A DNA stretch of 64,000 bases from Alitta virens. Lineage: Eukaryota; Annelida; Polychaeta; Phyllodocida; Nereididae. The notes below the pieces were generated by a model that saw nothing but the letters and a program-made list of their open reading frames with translations, had not been told where the DNA came from and ran no database searches. A program made the position numbers and the translations under genes. Below, in pieces: positions 1 to 21,700 of the stretch. How positions within the stretch are numbered: position 1 is the first letter of the stretch; each line of letters starts with the position of its first letter. The DNA lies in NCBI GenBank assembly GCA_932294295.1, contig OW028575.1, positions 18,294,058 to 18,358,057 of the forward strand. The letters are read 5' to 3'.

Positions 1-7473
<7,473 letters not shown>

Positions 7474-8712
7474 GCAAAAATGTACATAGTGCAGTTTCAT
7501 TAGACGTTGTGTGTGTGGTAGAAAAGATAACGCTGGCATGAGTCTCATCAGGGCTCGAAATATGTCGAGAATGATCGTTCAGGTTATGTGGAGGTTACCA
7601 TAACTTTTTTTAACGCGAACGGACCGCTATTCGCGACAAAATGCATCAAGTTATTTCATCACAACAGAAGGTTACCACATCAATATTTATTTACCATTGT
7701 TGAACCTTATTTCGATCCCTGCTCATTGAGATCAAGTGTGAAGTCAGCCGTAAAGTTTTAAAGTTTCGTTAATTTATGGTTATTCCATAAAAGAGTGGAA
7801 AATCACTTTCGTGTGTAGGTTTATCATGGAAGTAAATTATGGTCAATCTGAGAATTGTTGTAATTCTTCTCTGCCATATTATATCATATTAAGGGTATGA
7901 TATTCAATGTCAAATATGTGTGATTGTGATTGGAACTTGGATGGGAGTTAATTTCTACAGTACAGTGTATACACATAACGTACTGCTGTTCAACCTTCAT
8001 ATTTTATCATTTTGGTGTAATTTATATATATGGGGGATAATTATTCAAAACTTGACAAATGCATATTCTATATCTGAGTTTATTATTATAGGCACAAAAT
8101 GAGTGCCATATATTTGTTTGATTGCAAGCTGAGGGTTGATGAGATAAAACTTGTTAATATCAGAACACCCAAGGGGGTTTGCAAGTTAGCCCATTTGGTT
8201 GATATCCTTATTCATTACGAAACAGCTACATACAATTATTGAGGTGAACTTTTATGAATTGTAAATATTTTATATTTTTAAAAGATGTGGTTTTTCCAGC
8301 AGATAAGAAAGTGTGCTAATTCACACATCAGTATGTCATCGAACAATGATTTGACTCATTTGCTGAGAGCTTCTTCACTTCCCCATTGATGCATAAGTCA
8401 TTGTATATAGATATCTCTGTGTGTGTATGTAATTTAGGATACATATTTTAGGAGCTGTTTAGTGAACGAGTCGTCATGGTAGGATAAACTTTTTGTGATT
8501 TATTTATCTTTCTTGTATTGCATTATCGAAAGCTGTGATATCTAATCTAGCAATAGACTTTTATTTTGTATGTATGCTGTAAATCTCTTGCAGATGTACA
8601 TTTAATTGGATGATACAATAAGTAAATGCTACACAAGGGAACTGTAACTGCTGCAATGTTTGGCATAGTTAGTCCAGTGATCATCACAAAAAAATTTGAC
8701 CATCTAAATAAA
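7474..8712 (+). other. Probable PARG 3' UTR with poly(A) signal
   Basis: This stretch follows the PARG stop codon. It is AT-rich, without a credible reading frame. An AATAAA at 8707-8712 is a candidate polyadenylation signal. The true end of the transcript is inferred, not seen. Confidence 0.4.
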
Positions 8713-8989
8713 ATTGAATGAATCTTACATTTGCGTTAATTTAATAATTGATTTTCGGTTGTACAATCAGATGCTTATACAACAACTGGGTTGCATAGTG
8801 GATGATGAACAAATCTAACTCCGGGAACAAAATCCTCCTTGCAAGGCATACATGGCAGTGTTTCAATTATGTAACCCAATCTGAGTGTGAGACCAATCTC
8901 CCGATATTACATTAAAAAAAAACACTTTAGATCAGGCTCTAAGATGACAAATTGTATTGTCTTTGTCTCAATGCATATAACTGCCAGAG

Positions 8990-9190
8990 GCAGATATGAT
9001 GAGATGATAAGGCTTGGGACTCCACACCATGTTACACGTTTCCCCTATGGTGGGGTCTTTTACTTGCTGCAGAAGAGATACCAAATATCAGGGACCACCA
9101 TTCAATATCTCATGCAATCGACATCCAACTGAGATATTGCTCCTGAAGAGTCCCTGAGCTGAGGGTCGAACCGGGTTCCTTCAGAGCTCT
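8990..9190 (-). repeat. tRNA-derived SINE fragment
   Basis: The right part (AGGGTCGAACCGGGTTCC) reads on the minus strand like a tRNA B box. The body shares the order ATGG-GGGGTCTT, then CATCNANCTGAGATA, then GGGTCGAACC / GGATTGAACCC with a second copy at about 62805-62960. The match between the two copies, not the tRNA likeness alone, supports a SINE family. Confidence 0.5.
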
Positions 9191-9449
9191 TTAGAGGAGC
9201 CAGCCATTTTGTAAGTTCTGGTTACATTCTTGACAAAGCAAGAGATTCAATGAGCATATTAAGATAATTGTGGCCAAGTAGTTATTTAAGTCACCATTAC
9301 CCCCTGGGTTTGATTCCTAGCCTTATTCAGTCTTTTTATCATGTTTATTCTATTTGCAACGTGATTTTCTGAAAAGTGATAGAACTCGCATGTCACACAA
9401 ACACATGCTATGGGTTTACAGTCTGCCAGTATGTTGTACACACATTCTG

Positions 9450-9730
9450 CCAACTTAACAATTACACCCTTGGCAGTTCAATCAAGAGACTCTCAAACTC
9501 CCGACTTTAAATAAAATTTTATCTTATCTTGTAAGTATTCCATGGGTTTGAATCTAATACCGCATAATTAACAGTTCAATGCCTTAACTGCAACTGTGGT
9601 TGAGGTACAACAGAGGCATAACCCATTAATAGTCACCAGACTGGGATTTGAACTCGGGGACCTTTAGAGAAGTTAGCAAGGTCCTTAACCACTAGACAAA
9701 TTTACTGCTAGACCACTGCAACTGTAATTA
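9450..9730 (-). repeat. SINE-like fragment with tRNA-like head
   Basis: On the minus strand, GTCTAGTGGTTAAGGAC (A-box-like) is followed about 30 bp later by GAGTTCAAATCCC (B-box-like), near 9650-9710. The block AATTACACCCTTGGCAG at about 9460 recurs near 58525, and a variant near 13955, which suggests one repeat family. Confidence 0.45.
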
Positions 9731-11943
9731 GCCTTATAAGAAGAAGACCTGCAGGTCATATATCTATAATCAATTACTTAGCCATCGAGAGCTGCAGATT
9801 CCACATGTTACAGAAGGAGAGGATTAAGAGATATCGGACTTAGTGGGATCAGCCAGGCCGGACAATGTCTCGTGTTATCCCACGTTCTGTAACTTGACTG
9901 GGCATCATTGACCATCAGGTTGCGAATGATGCAGAAAAATCCATCATACGATCTCTATCCTACCAGCATCAGGACCACGTGCAAGACCACTCATCTCAAA
10001 GCTACAGGACTCTGATCTAGCACAGCAACAGGACTGCAGGGTTTTAAAAGATAGCACCTGGGCTGAAGTTGATACAAACATCTGACCAAAACGTACCTGG
10101 CTGTTTTTAAATTCCATCATTTGTTATGCATAAGGCACTGGTCCATCTTCCCCACAATCGGGAGCACCGCCTAATACATGGTGAGTAGAAGCTCAGGCGT
10201 TGCCATCATGACAGCACTTAGCAAGTTAGCATACAATAAGACCAAGGCTACTGACTTTGTCAAGGACAGCTTTTACTCTCCCTGCGCAACAGCCTTCAAG
10301 GATGGGGCTAGTTTCAGTCAATAACATCATATAACGCTTCAAAAATGGCCATATTATACACAAAAATAACTTTCCTTCTTCTAAGTGATAACTACCATTA
10401 TATATGGGTATTTACCATTTATTTTCTAGGAATTCCTTGCCCGTACGCTGGGAATGTTCAATTCTCATCTCTAGTGGCAGCTAATTTGCGACCTGAGCAA
10501 TCTTTGTTTAAGAATTGAGTGTAATCATGAAAACAAAATTTATTGATATGCGCAATTTCACTGTGAGACATTAACAATGATTAAATGCCATAAGCCAGCC
10601 GATAGGCCATTAGGTAAATTTGTTTGTAGTTAAGTCTAACTGGTAAACTAGCAAAATAATTGCCACCACCAAGCTCAGGGCATTTTCTAATGTTTTCAGC
10701 TACATTCTGATTGGCTGTTGCAAATGACATAGCTGCCTCTTGAGATGAGAAGCCAGTTAAGGCAGTCAGGAGCCTTGGTTATAGTTAAAGTATAAGTGCT
10801 GTCATCGCTGAGCAATGTCATATATATTGGCAAACACATGTGGTAGAAGTGATGAAGTGATGATGTGGTAGAAGTGATGATGTGGTAGATTGATGTTTAA
10901 ATAGAGACAGAAATAGATACTTCATTCATAATTCATGCAATTTATTTGACCCATGACAGTCATTTATAAACATCATGTAACATTGTAACAGCATTCATCA
11001 TAAATATGATTCACAATGTAATGTGTTGTATTTCTGGAGTTTACATATTGATTTTGATGAAAAAACTAATTTCTTAATTGTTCTAAATTTAGGAGATACT
11101 ATAATAAAACCTAATAACTGTGTGATTCAGAGCCTTGAACTTCATGAGTGATGAGGTTGGGCTGGTGAACCCACGAGCCCCGTAGGGATATATGATGATA
11201 TCAAGCAACTGTACAAAGAAATAATCAACTTAGCAAATTTGGAAATTTTCATTGAATAACTGACTACATAAAATACACTTTCCTTTTTTTTCTAAGTTCA
11301 TCAGTACAATAATAAGCAAGCAACTTCATTTTTCACAGTAACATATAATATTTACAAAATAACTATACTGCAGTGGTATTTTCAAAAGACAAAAACACCA
11401 AAAATAAAACTCTGTAAAAATAATATTCAACCAGCGAATATTCTGGAATGTGAATTATTAAAAATAAAAAATAAAAAGCAACAAGAAAACCGTCAGATAA
11501 GTCTTGAATATGGCCAATAGTTTTGAGATTCAAATGTAACAAAGAAACCAAACTGATCATATCTTCTATTAAACCTCCCTGTCAAGGTGACCTTGGGTCC
11601 CTATCAAGAGGCTCTAATTGCGATATCGGCTTTCTAAGGAGACTTTTCAATAAGGGTAAGCTAGGTAGCCTTACTGAGGTGTCCTCGGAGTGGGCACGGC
11701 TAAGTTCTAGCACATTCATAAAGATTTTCATGATTCCCTAAATGAGGTAATATCTGAGATTCTAACTTCTTTTATCAACATACAAAACAACCTAAGAATT
11801 GCAAAAAATTTTGTCAAGACCTCATATCCGCATACCCTGCCAGCATTGTGCTTCTGACCTTAAGCTTTATATTCAGAGGACACATCTCTCTAAGCGTGAG
11901 TGACAGTTCTGAAACAGGAGCTATACAAATGTATTTATTCATT

Positions 11944-12108
11944 AGGGTTGTTCCATTTAAGAAAGGGGGGGGGGGGGAGCATAAAAGTTTTGAAAAAGCG
12001 GGGGGAGGGGGGGGGGGGGGGGTGGTTCTCCAAAAGAGAAAAAGTGGTTCTGAAAATTATCTGGACAACCCCCCTCCCCCTCCCTTTAAAAAAAAATGAA
12101 ACAGCCCT
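11944..12108. repeat. Inverted-repeat element with long G/C runs
   Basis: The left end AGGGTTGTTCCATTTAAGAAA followed by a G run is mirrored at the right end, where a C-rich tract leads into TTTAAA, an A run, ATGAAACAGCCCT. The two ~25 bp ends are thus imperfect inverted repeats around a ~110 bp middle that contains a second G run of about 20. It looks like a small fold-back element. No clear target duplication is seen. Confidence 0.55.
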
Positions 12109-12768
12109 TATTATTATAAGATCCTAAAAATTTCAACTTCAAGCAGAACTCTTCCTTCATAGCAGTGGGACTAGCAATAAACAAGAACAGTCCCAGACAA
12201 TAACTTCCCTACATTAACACTACATTGATTGGTGGGTAATTATTTGAACCTAACAAATTTCTTCATTAAAATTTTTTCAATCTTCATTATTAGCACACAG
12301 AGCATGAAAATTACAAGGTACATACACAGGATTAATAAAAAATTATGAGTATCTAATATTTACATCAAATGCATAAGCAATACCGGTTGTAATTCTGGTC
12401 TATATAATTATACGTACACTGTTTACATGATTAGCCTGACTCAAGCTCAATACAAAGTCTCAATGCAAGAAAACCTAATTAATGAATTTCAATTAAGTAC
12501 AGTGTCCTATAGTTTGTCCCTGACACTGGACAGATAGTACACTGTAAACATTATTTTTCACTAGTTCTGAAAATATTTACAAGCTCAAACATTTTTTAAG
12601 ACATGGACGTCACTAGTCTACACGGAAATTTATCACAAATGATGTCGTATTAACAAAAATCATCAATGAAAACAAAAAAAAAGTTTGCAACAGATTCTTC
12701 ACAAAGTAGATGGATATTTGAGATATAGAGCTATTAGCTACTAACGGCCCACTACAAAATATCTTTTA

Positions 12769-15700
12769 TCAAACTTCAATGGGTTCCGTAAAGTCATCGC
12801 TTAATGTTATGCCACCCTGGCTCTTGTTCCCACTGCTGCTACTAGAGGTCTTGCCAACAGATGGTGTTGCTGATGTTCCGGAGTCATATCTGAATTTTAA
12901 AGAACACTTCAAGTTAATATTACAAGTTGATTATTATATAAATGTACTCGTAAATCAATATATTTTTTGTAAAATATATAATGAACATAATTTCAGGACA
13001 GTAATCAAAACACAAGTTTCTTTTTGTGCTAGTTGTTATCTACAAATGTAAGTTAAAGACAACAAGGACTAGATTTTGCAATCATTGCAATAGAGTTCAC
13101 TGAAATGATTGAATAACATTTAATTACAGAAATTAACTTCTAATTTTTTAAATAATGAAAGTAAAGTATATTGCCAAATGTTTAACATTCAAAATCAGTT
13201 TGAATTTTAAATCAATTTCATTTTGTGTCAGTAACTTTATAAAAACATTCAAAGTATAACTTGACAGGCTTGGTACATGCAATACAGTAATTTCAAATAG
13301 CTACAAATGCAATTGATCTATGCAAATATCCTTGCAATGGGGCAGTTGTGTTACTTATTGCGTAGAATTAAAACAGTGTGGTTACCCTAGCCTAACAATG
13401 CAAATGACAAAGGAGATCATTGCGAAGAACTTTAATTTGCATTGAGTTCAATTGAATGATATCTCAAAATAATTTAACTTTGACTGAGGATTGATAATTA
13501 TCAGCTACCCTGCATTTCACTTACCACCATTTCCAAGCTGGTCGAATCTTTTTAGATTCAACAGGTTTCTTTTTTTGCTTTCTGTGGTACAGAAATAACA
13601 TACAAACATTAAACCATAGAACTTTACAATGGCCAATGTAGAATTGAGATAATCATTCCTGCATACCTCTCATATTTGTACGTGTTGGATGGACTGCTGC
13701 CATGACTACTGTCTATTCCAACGTATCCATTGGGAACCAGCAAATGGTCCGGCTTGAACGTGCTTGTCACAGGTGCACTGCTAACACTAGAGGACGCCTC
13801 TGAGTACTCCCCCTAGTGAAAAAGACAAGAAATTATCACAGCAAACAATACAGTCAAACAAATGTAATCTATATATATCAAGTTTTTGTAAATGAAAATC
13901 TAATTGGGTTTTGTGTCTGTTATCCTCAACGAGCTAAGCCGATATTACAATTTACCCCCTTGGCAGCCCTGTTCTAGCTTGAGCCTTTCTCAACTCCCTG
14001 GGGAGTATACACCCTGTGTGCAGCCATTACAACGCTCCACAAATGCTATCACCCACATATAAAGCAAATCGAAGGTGATACTTTTTAAGCTCTGACAAAT
14101 ATTCGTCTTTTCCTAATATAGACTGCAAAATGTTGACACATTGCAGATAAATTTTAAAATATCTCAGAATACTTTAGAAAAGTCTGATATCAAAGAGCAA
14201 CTAAGCAAATTACCTGTACTTTCAAATAGTTGTGAAGCACTTTATGAGCCCACGCGAGCAGGGCCTCCCCATCTGCTGGCACCACCACCTGGTTGAGAGG
14301 AATGGTGAGCAATTCAACTACCCGACACAATTGGTGTATCATATTCCTGAAACAAAAAAAAGAAAATAAATATAAAATAAATAAACAGTAAACAATCGTA
14401 ACAGAATAAATTAAGAAATATAAATCCTGTATATTTTGCAAAATTATCTCAAGACACTTAGGAACAATTTAAGTCTATATCCCTTTAATTGTCCTAGCCA
14501 AATCTGAATAAATCACTTCCCAGCCAGAACCATACATTCATAACCATAAATAAAATGTTCAAAAATTTTTTTCTGAGGTACACACTTTAGAAAAATGTTT
14601 TTGGATTGTTTCATTTATGTACGTGAACGTATGGTTCTGACTGGGTTCTGCTTGTTTGTCAAAGCAATAAACAAGCAATTTCTTTCTGACATACCTGTAC
14701 ACCAGCGCTCTGTCATCATTGGCAGCCAGACTGTGATTGCGATCTTTGGCCTCTTGAATCATGTTCAAGAAACTGTCAGTATACGGTCGCAAAATTGCAA
14801 GTTGTGCAAAAAAAGCTGAACGACCCATAGCATGTGGAGGGGGAGGGGGCATTGAGTAGCTCTCTATATGTGCTGAAAAGGGCAGAAGAGGAGTACATTA
14901 CATGTTTGCTATGGTAACAGTCAGCTGCATGCATGATTTAGTTGTTCTTTGTCTCAAAATTCATCAGGTAAAACCTTAAAAATCCAAACAGATGAGACAT
15001 GTAATACTATACTCACAAGCATACGAGTGATTGTCAAAGGAGTTCTGAATGAAAAAAAATAAAATTACAATTAAAATCAAAACACGTGAAAATAATGCCA
15101 TAAATTTATGGCATTCATGCTGGGACTGTCACATCTCCATGCACAATGCATTTCAATGTTCACTGACAAAACTTTGTCCTTAGCTAGGGAGATGAATGCA
15201 TTAAAGAAAACACTAAATTCCCTACTACACTCAATAATATAACATTTGCATTACTAGTGATGGCCCCATTTACATTTTGTACTGTACTGAGCAATAATGC
15301 AAACTGTTTAGATTTAACAAGTTACAAGGGAGAAGTAGACAAACCCTTGCGCCAAACCAGATATCATAAACACAACTTCAAACAATACCAGTTTGCTTGA
15401 CTAGTGAGTGGAAACTATTAATGTGAACCTTGGTTATTTTGTGTTAAGTGTTAAGGTACAAAATATTTCATTAAACACACAGAAGCAATTATCAATGCAA
15501 GAAATTAAGAATGAACATAGAGATGATAGGCAGACGTTAATGAATATTGCACAGATTGTGCCAGACAGATATCACTGATTCACAGATACATTATTCACTC
15601 ATATTTTGCAAGAAAATTAAATCTATTCTGCACTCATGCTGCGGTTCCAGTCTGAGTCCAAAAACTTACAAATCTAGGGCCAACGGGAGGGCCTAGAGGA

Positions 15701-18700
15701 GGAAGACTCTTCTCTGAGTTGAGAGATTTATTCATGTGGTGTATTGCAGCATTTTGATGAAGTGCTCTGTTTTTGAGGACCTCAATTTTCGTTTTCCTTC
15801 TGAAAACATCAAATTAGGGCATATAGTTTCCCATATATACTATATGAATTATTACATAATCACGAAGAAAATGCCAATCATAATGCTTGCATTAAAGTGC
15901 TTTTTATTTACAATAATGTGAACGCTCAGCTCGACACTTACTTGTATCTTCTTAACCGCCAATAAAAGATAAGTGCCAAAATACTCGTGAAGAGAATCCC
16001 AGCTCCCACTCCAATTATAACCGCAATGTAGATGGTCATCATCATGTCCCCACTCACTGGAAAATAAGCAGTAACAGAGAAAATGACATGAATATTGAGG
16101 TTAAAATTGTCATGCGACTCTTTTTAATGTCTTAAGATAATGGTTTAATTCATGCGATTAAAGTACTAAATGGTTAAACAGCTTTCTTGTGGTGTGCTCA
16201 AATTACATAACTGTGTCAAAAATAAATTAGGAAGCACTAGCTCTATATGACCTCCCTGAGTCGTTGTTCATTTTATTTGACTACAGGGGTGTCAATGTAT
16301 GATTGTACTAAAGCGAGAATCTTCGGAGAGAAGGGCAGCTTAACATGGCCCCCTGCTCGGAGACCAGTTCTCAAGTTGCTTGGGCAGGTCAGGATGTAAC
16401 CGAGGTGCTCATTCCACACATCATTATAGGGGGGATATTGGGGCAAAATTGACAGTCTTTGGCAAGGGAAGAAGATCAATGTAATCATCCCTCTCCGCCC
16501 CCCCCCCCCCCTTTAAATTCACAAATGAAAATATGACTTTTTTCTTTAAATTTTTTGTTTTGGGACATTTGCACTTTGTAAAATGACCGCTGCCACTTGT
16601 ACAAGGGAAAGGCACGATGTGAGAGACAAAGTAGCCTGTATCCGCCCTCACTTCAAGAGAAATTGACACCACGATTTGGTTAAAAAAAAAGACAGAAAAA
16701 TGCGAAAATCATATCATTCATAAATATACCTGTGCAAACTTTTCCTTGTAAGTCACCACCATCGACCATGAGAACGAAACTCCCCTTGCAGACATCCAGG
16801 CACTTTCCGCTGCCTTCTTCTATGAAGTCAATACATCTGTGCAATTTAAATAAATCAAATCAAATTATCCGCTCATCGCAATTATACATGGAACAGCGAT
16901 ATGCAATGCAGGTCCATTTAAGGACAGTGAAGTCCTACTTGACTCGTTGAAGAGTAAAGATTTATCAGACATTTATCAGAAAGAACTTTCTAATCAGGGA
17001 TCACTCACCATCCTCAAGCAACTTCAACTCCAGTTTTTATATATAGTACAGCTTTTGGCACAACAAAATTGAAGCAAAATGCATGCATTAACTTGTTGAT
17101 ACCACATACAAATGGGCAATTCATACTAATTACTTGTATATGATGTGTACAGTAGGTCGATGGAGGACAACTATAATCTAATCCCCTCAACATTAATACA
17201 TATTTATAGTCATTCTTTCTTCACAAATAAACCCTTAGACAAATAATATAAACTAAGTTGGATAGAAGAAGAATCCTGTATAACTCTAACATTTCTCTGA
17301 GTTACCCCAATTGCTTTGTAAGTCTCATATTATACACATAGTTACACAAGTTGCTTCATTGAATTTTACATGATAAATGACTTTTCAAGAGGCATAAGTC
17401 TTCATGTTTAGCCATGCCCTAGGATTGTAAGCATAAGCATGGCTTAGTATGTCATTGCTTAGTTTCTGTGACCTTTCATGTCCTCTGCACATTCTAGGTC
17501 GTCTGACCAGTGTACAGCCCTGGGGTTATGTCCTTTGACAAAAGAATTTGGAAGCATTTGAAGCGTCTAAAGGATTGAGGATTGCTCACTCACCGAATGC
17601 ATTTGTCGGGCTTCGAGCATTCCAAGCACCGGGAATCCTTGCATTTCCCTGAAAAAAATAAAACAAGTAAATAAGTTAATAAATAATAAATTAAACATTA
17701 AGAAAAATCAAAAGAAAACTCAAGAATTAAGTTGTGCACTTAAGAGCATAAAGAGCAATGATAATTAAACACATACATATGAACTCATGAGAAATTAAAA
17801 ATATGAAATACATTAAGGAATAATAACACAGATGAATAAATTACGCGTTCATCATTTACGCACCAATGATGAGGAGAAACAAATGAGTGCTGTGGAAAAC
17901 GCCTAAAATAACTACCATATTTCTTATGTGAATGGCTATCCAATGTTTTTAAAAATACCTGAAATTGATAGACACTTGAAATTATCAAAACATTCAGTGC
18001 TAACCAAATTTCATGCACACTTTGCTATTCACAAGAGATAATAGGTTTCTAATCTGGAGCCTGACATTTCATATTACCAACATATAAAATTATAAATACT
18101 CAGAAGTTGAGCCATAGGCAACATTTATTCCATGGATCCCTATGTTGATGTGTCAAACTTAATGTATTATTTCAATTATCTACAAGTGAAGGGGGACTCT
18201 TACGGTTTGTCAGAATTCTGACTTATTAGTGCCTCCTCAGCCATTTCTTTTTGTGACTATTGGCAGAAATAAAATTCTCTGTCTAGCTGTCTAGCTGTCT
18301 GTCTGCATGAGGGCCACAGGGTGGGCTCTTTTGCACTGATGAGATAAACATTTTCAGTTACAAAAACCTTGCCAAGCAAAAACTAAGTTGCATGTCGTGG
18401 AGTCCACCCACCACAAGAAAAACATACGGAAGTACTGTAGCAGCCCACAGAATTCCCAAAGATGATTCCCAGAACCACGCTTAAATAATAAATGTATACA
18501 CAGCTATAACATTACTGTTAAATAGACAATATGTGTAGTGTACTCATAAAAGCTACTGAATTAACAGAGAAGAGTAACATGACAGATACTATGACTTATT
18601 TGAATTAAAAGACTCTAATTCAGTGATAGGATAGGATAGGATAGGATATGATAGGTTAGGATAGGCTAGGCTAGGCTAGGCTAGGATAGGATAGGATAGG

Positions 18701-21700
18701 ATAGGTTAGGATAGGATATGATATGATATGATATGATATGATAGGTTAGGCTAGGCTAGGATAGGATAGGATATGATAGGATAGGCTAGGATAGGATAGG
18801 ATAGGATAGGTTAGGATAGGCTAGGATAGGATAGGATATGATAGGTTAGGATAGGATAGGATATGATAGGTTAGGATAGGCTAGGATAGGATAGGCTAGG
18901 ATAGGATAGGTTAGGATAGGATAGGATATGATAGGTTAGGATAGGCTAGGATAGGATAGGATAGGATAGGTTAGGATAGGCTAGGATAGGATAGGATAGG
19001 TTAGGATAGGATAGGATAGGATAGGTTAGGATAGGCTAGGATAGGATAGGATAGGATAGGTTAGGATAGGTTAGGATAGGTTAGGATAGGATAGGATAGG
19101 ATATTTACAAATGTACGAGTCTTGTCCCTCCTTTTTGCATAAAGGTACTGACCAAAAATTATGATTGAAAAAAGAAATCATAGGAGCTCAAATGACCCTG
19201 GTTTAATAAAGGCAATTTGAGTATTTTGATGCTATCAGTTGGTTTTGCAATTAGCTACTGGTCGAATTACAAATTAAAGAGATATTTTGAGGGTGGATAG
19301 GTCATTGCACACATCTATCTACATGATCTACAAGGGATTTAACTAAAACGCACCTAAATATATTATGTATTTGGTTATTGGTGAAACCTGATCAAATTCA
19401 ATATATATTCACATCTAATCAAGTAATTCAAGTTAATAAAACGTTATTAGCGGAGCATGTCCTCAGACAGTCCAGCCCAAAACAGTTACTGTCATAGACA
19501 TAGGTCTGTCAGTAATTAAGTGTCACAGCTTGAAGCTATGAACTCTCCTATTCGTAGCAAATGGCCAAAACAGTCATGACAGCAGCTATTAAACACTATA
19601 GACTTCCAGGAAATACCTGCTAAGTGGAACAATTCTTTTCACTAGTGTAGTAATCAGCTCCCACATATTATCCTGATACGTGTACAGGTATTCCGCAATC
19701 TATCGGTTGCTTAGCAATGGTATTTAATGACAGCATTAAGGAAGTGACGATATAGTCAAAGGTGTTTTATAACGAGCGCACCTATATAAATAGCAAAAGT
19801 CTGGCTATAACTAATTAGTTTAACTGTCCAGGAATATTTTAGCCTCTAGACCCTTTCAACATTGTTCAAACAGACCTTAGTTTTCATGTACTAAGCAGTT
19901 GCCTGGTTGAAGTGCCTCATAGAGATACTTGAGAGGTTTCCTAAAAACTTATTCTATTCACTTGGGAAGACACATTCCAGTGGAACCCATTAATTTAAGC
20001 ACACTTTATCAGTCCCAAATTGTTATAGTCTGTTACAACTCACAAGCTAGTCCCCTTGTACATTGTATAGTGGTAGTATAGTCGTGCATTCAACAACATC
20101 ACCAGCATAATATAATACACATATACTCCTGGGACAGCCCATCTGACTAACCATGATGATAATAGATCATGATAACTACATGAGATAGTAGTAAGTATTT
20201 TGCACTGTGTCCATCTGTTCTGGAGTACAGTAGTAACTTATACTCAATTTACAATTTAAACAACCAATATGCCACAATGGTGAGAAAAAAATGTCTGCGC
20301 ATCCATTAACATAGGTTTTTGTGTACCAATGGAATTTGCCAATTGAGACTGCTCTTGATTGTCTCAGTATTAATCTTATTGATATTGTGATCAGTATTTG
20401 TTCAATGCTTTGCGGTTTGATCTGTGATTTATCTTTTATGTACATCTTACTTAGAGCATGAATCAGCCCAGAAAACATAATTACGGCAACTGGGACCTTG
20501 AATTTTTAGCTATATATACTATTTGCATATTATGTATAAAATAATGAGAACCTGTATATCATACTTCTGTAGGTGTAGCTTTAGATGGACTTAGTGAGTT
20601 GAGCTATAGTTATATGTCACATGTATCTTTTCTGATATGAACAAATGTCAATAAAAGCCATATATATAGTATAAGGTACATCTAATTATAACAAACATTA
20701 ACAAATTTATTCAATACAATTTAGGATGATTATACATAAAGTACCTGATGTGCAAAAACGTATATTCACTGCTGTAACAAAAGACATTTATAATATATTC
20801 TTTGTCTACACTTAAAACTTTTATCACAGAAAGAAAAGTCATATTGCCTAGAGCCAACACTTTTCAGAGCTTAAGCTACAGAATCCAAAAGATTAATAAT
20901 GCATAAATCCCCTCAGAAACCCCAGTCCCTCTGATAGAGTCAGTCATGCAATGGATGCCCATCATACAAATTGAACGGACCAAAAGTACTACCTTTATCT
21001 CAGTAGAAAGATAGCAGCTGTTATCAACGATATGTAAAAATATCAGAATTTATTTAGAAAAGACAAAAACAAACAAAAAACAACAGGTAGACGTATTTTG
21101 AATCTTACCACAGGTATTATCTGTGGTAACCATATATATCTATGATAGCCTATATCAGCCTGTTGTGGCATGGAGTCTCTTGTGAGTCTATGGTTGTATA
21201 AAGCTGTTTCCAAACATGACCAAAGGATAACCTACCAGTCTGCCAAGCACTTCCGCCGTTACCATGGCAACAGAATGACATAGATCTGTTTGAATCATCA
21301 TTAATAAAGGAGATTAATTCTTCCATAATTAATTCCTGTTAGAAGACACATGATCACATTATGACATCACAAGTCATTGAGAAGGCAATTATTTTATGAC
21401 TGTTCAGATCATGTTAAATGTCAAGGAAATGAAGTGAAATGTTACTAAATCAATGACGTCACGATACCTTCGATGGGGAGACACTTGAGAGCTATAAATA
21501 GTTGCAGATCAACGTCATAAATGCACGCTGAAATAACATTGTGCAGTGCTCAATGACATCAACTTGATTCTTACTTTGTAAACAATGATCATATTATCTT
21601 TGCAACATAAATCAGACATTAATTTGATAGATTCGAGGATATTGACACCCTGCACATTAAGAAAATAGCCAGAGCCCAGAGAAATACGAATTCTACTACA

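Larger units (their letters stand above)
8713..12768. other. Convergent intergenic spacer, PARG to membrane-protein gene
   Basis: No gene was found in this spacer between two convergent 3' ends. It holds SINE-like fragments (near 8990-9190 and 9450-9730), a short TGATG/GGTAGAAG tandem at about 10845-10890, a G-run inverted-repeat element (11944-12108) and otherwise unstructured AT-rich DNA. The part nearest 12768 is probably the 3' UTR of the minus-strand gene. Confidence 0.6.

Noticed and set aside
11848..12127. Gly-rich open frames across the G runs
   Set aside because: They are translations of homopolymers in a fold-back repeat, with no splice or family support.
18626..19100. Interstitial telomere array
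   Set aside because: TTAGG units are a minority among ATAGG, CTAGG and ATATG; the array is better read as an ordinary pentamer satellite.
18626..19100. CRISPR-like array
   Set aside because: Repeats are 5 bp with no spacers, and the window is animal nuclear DNA.
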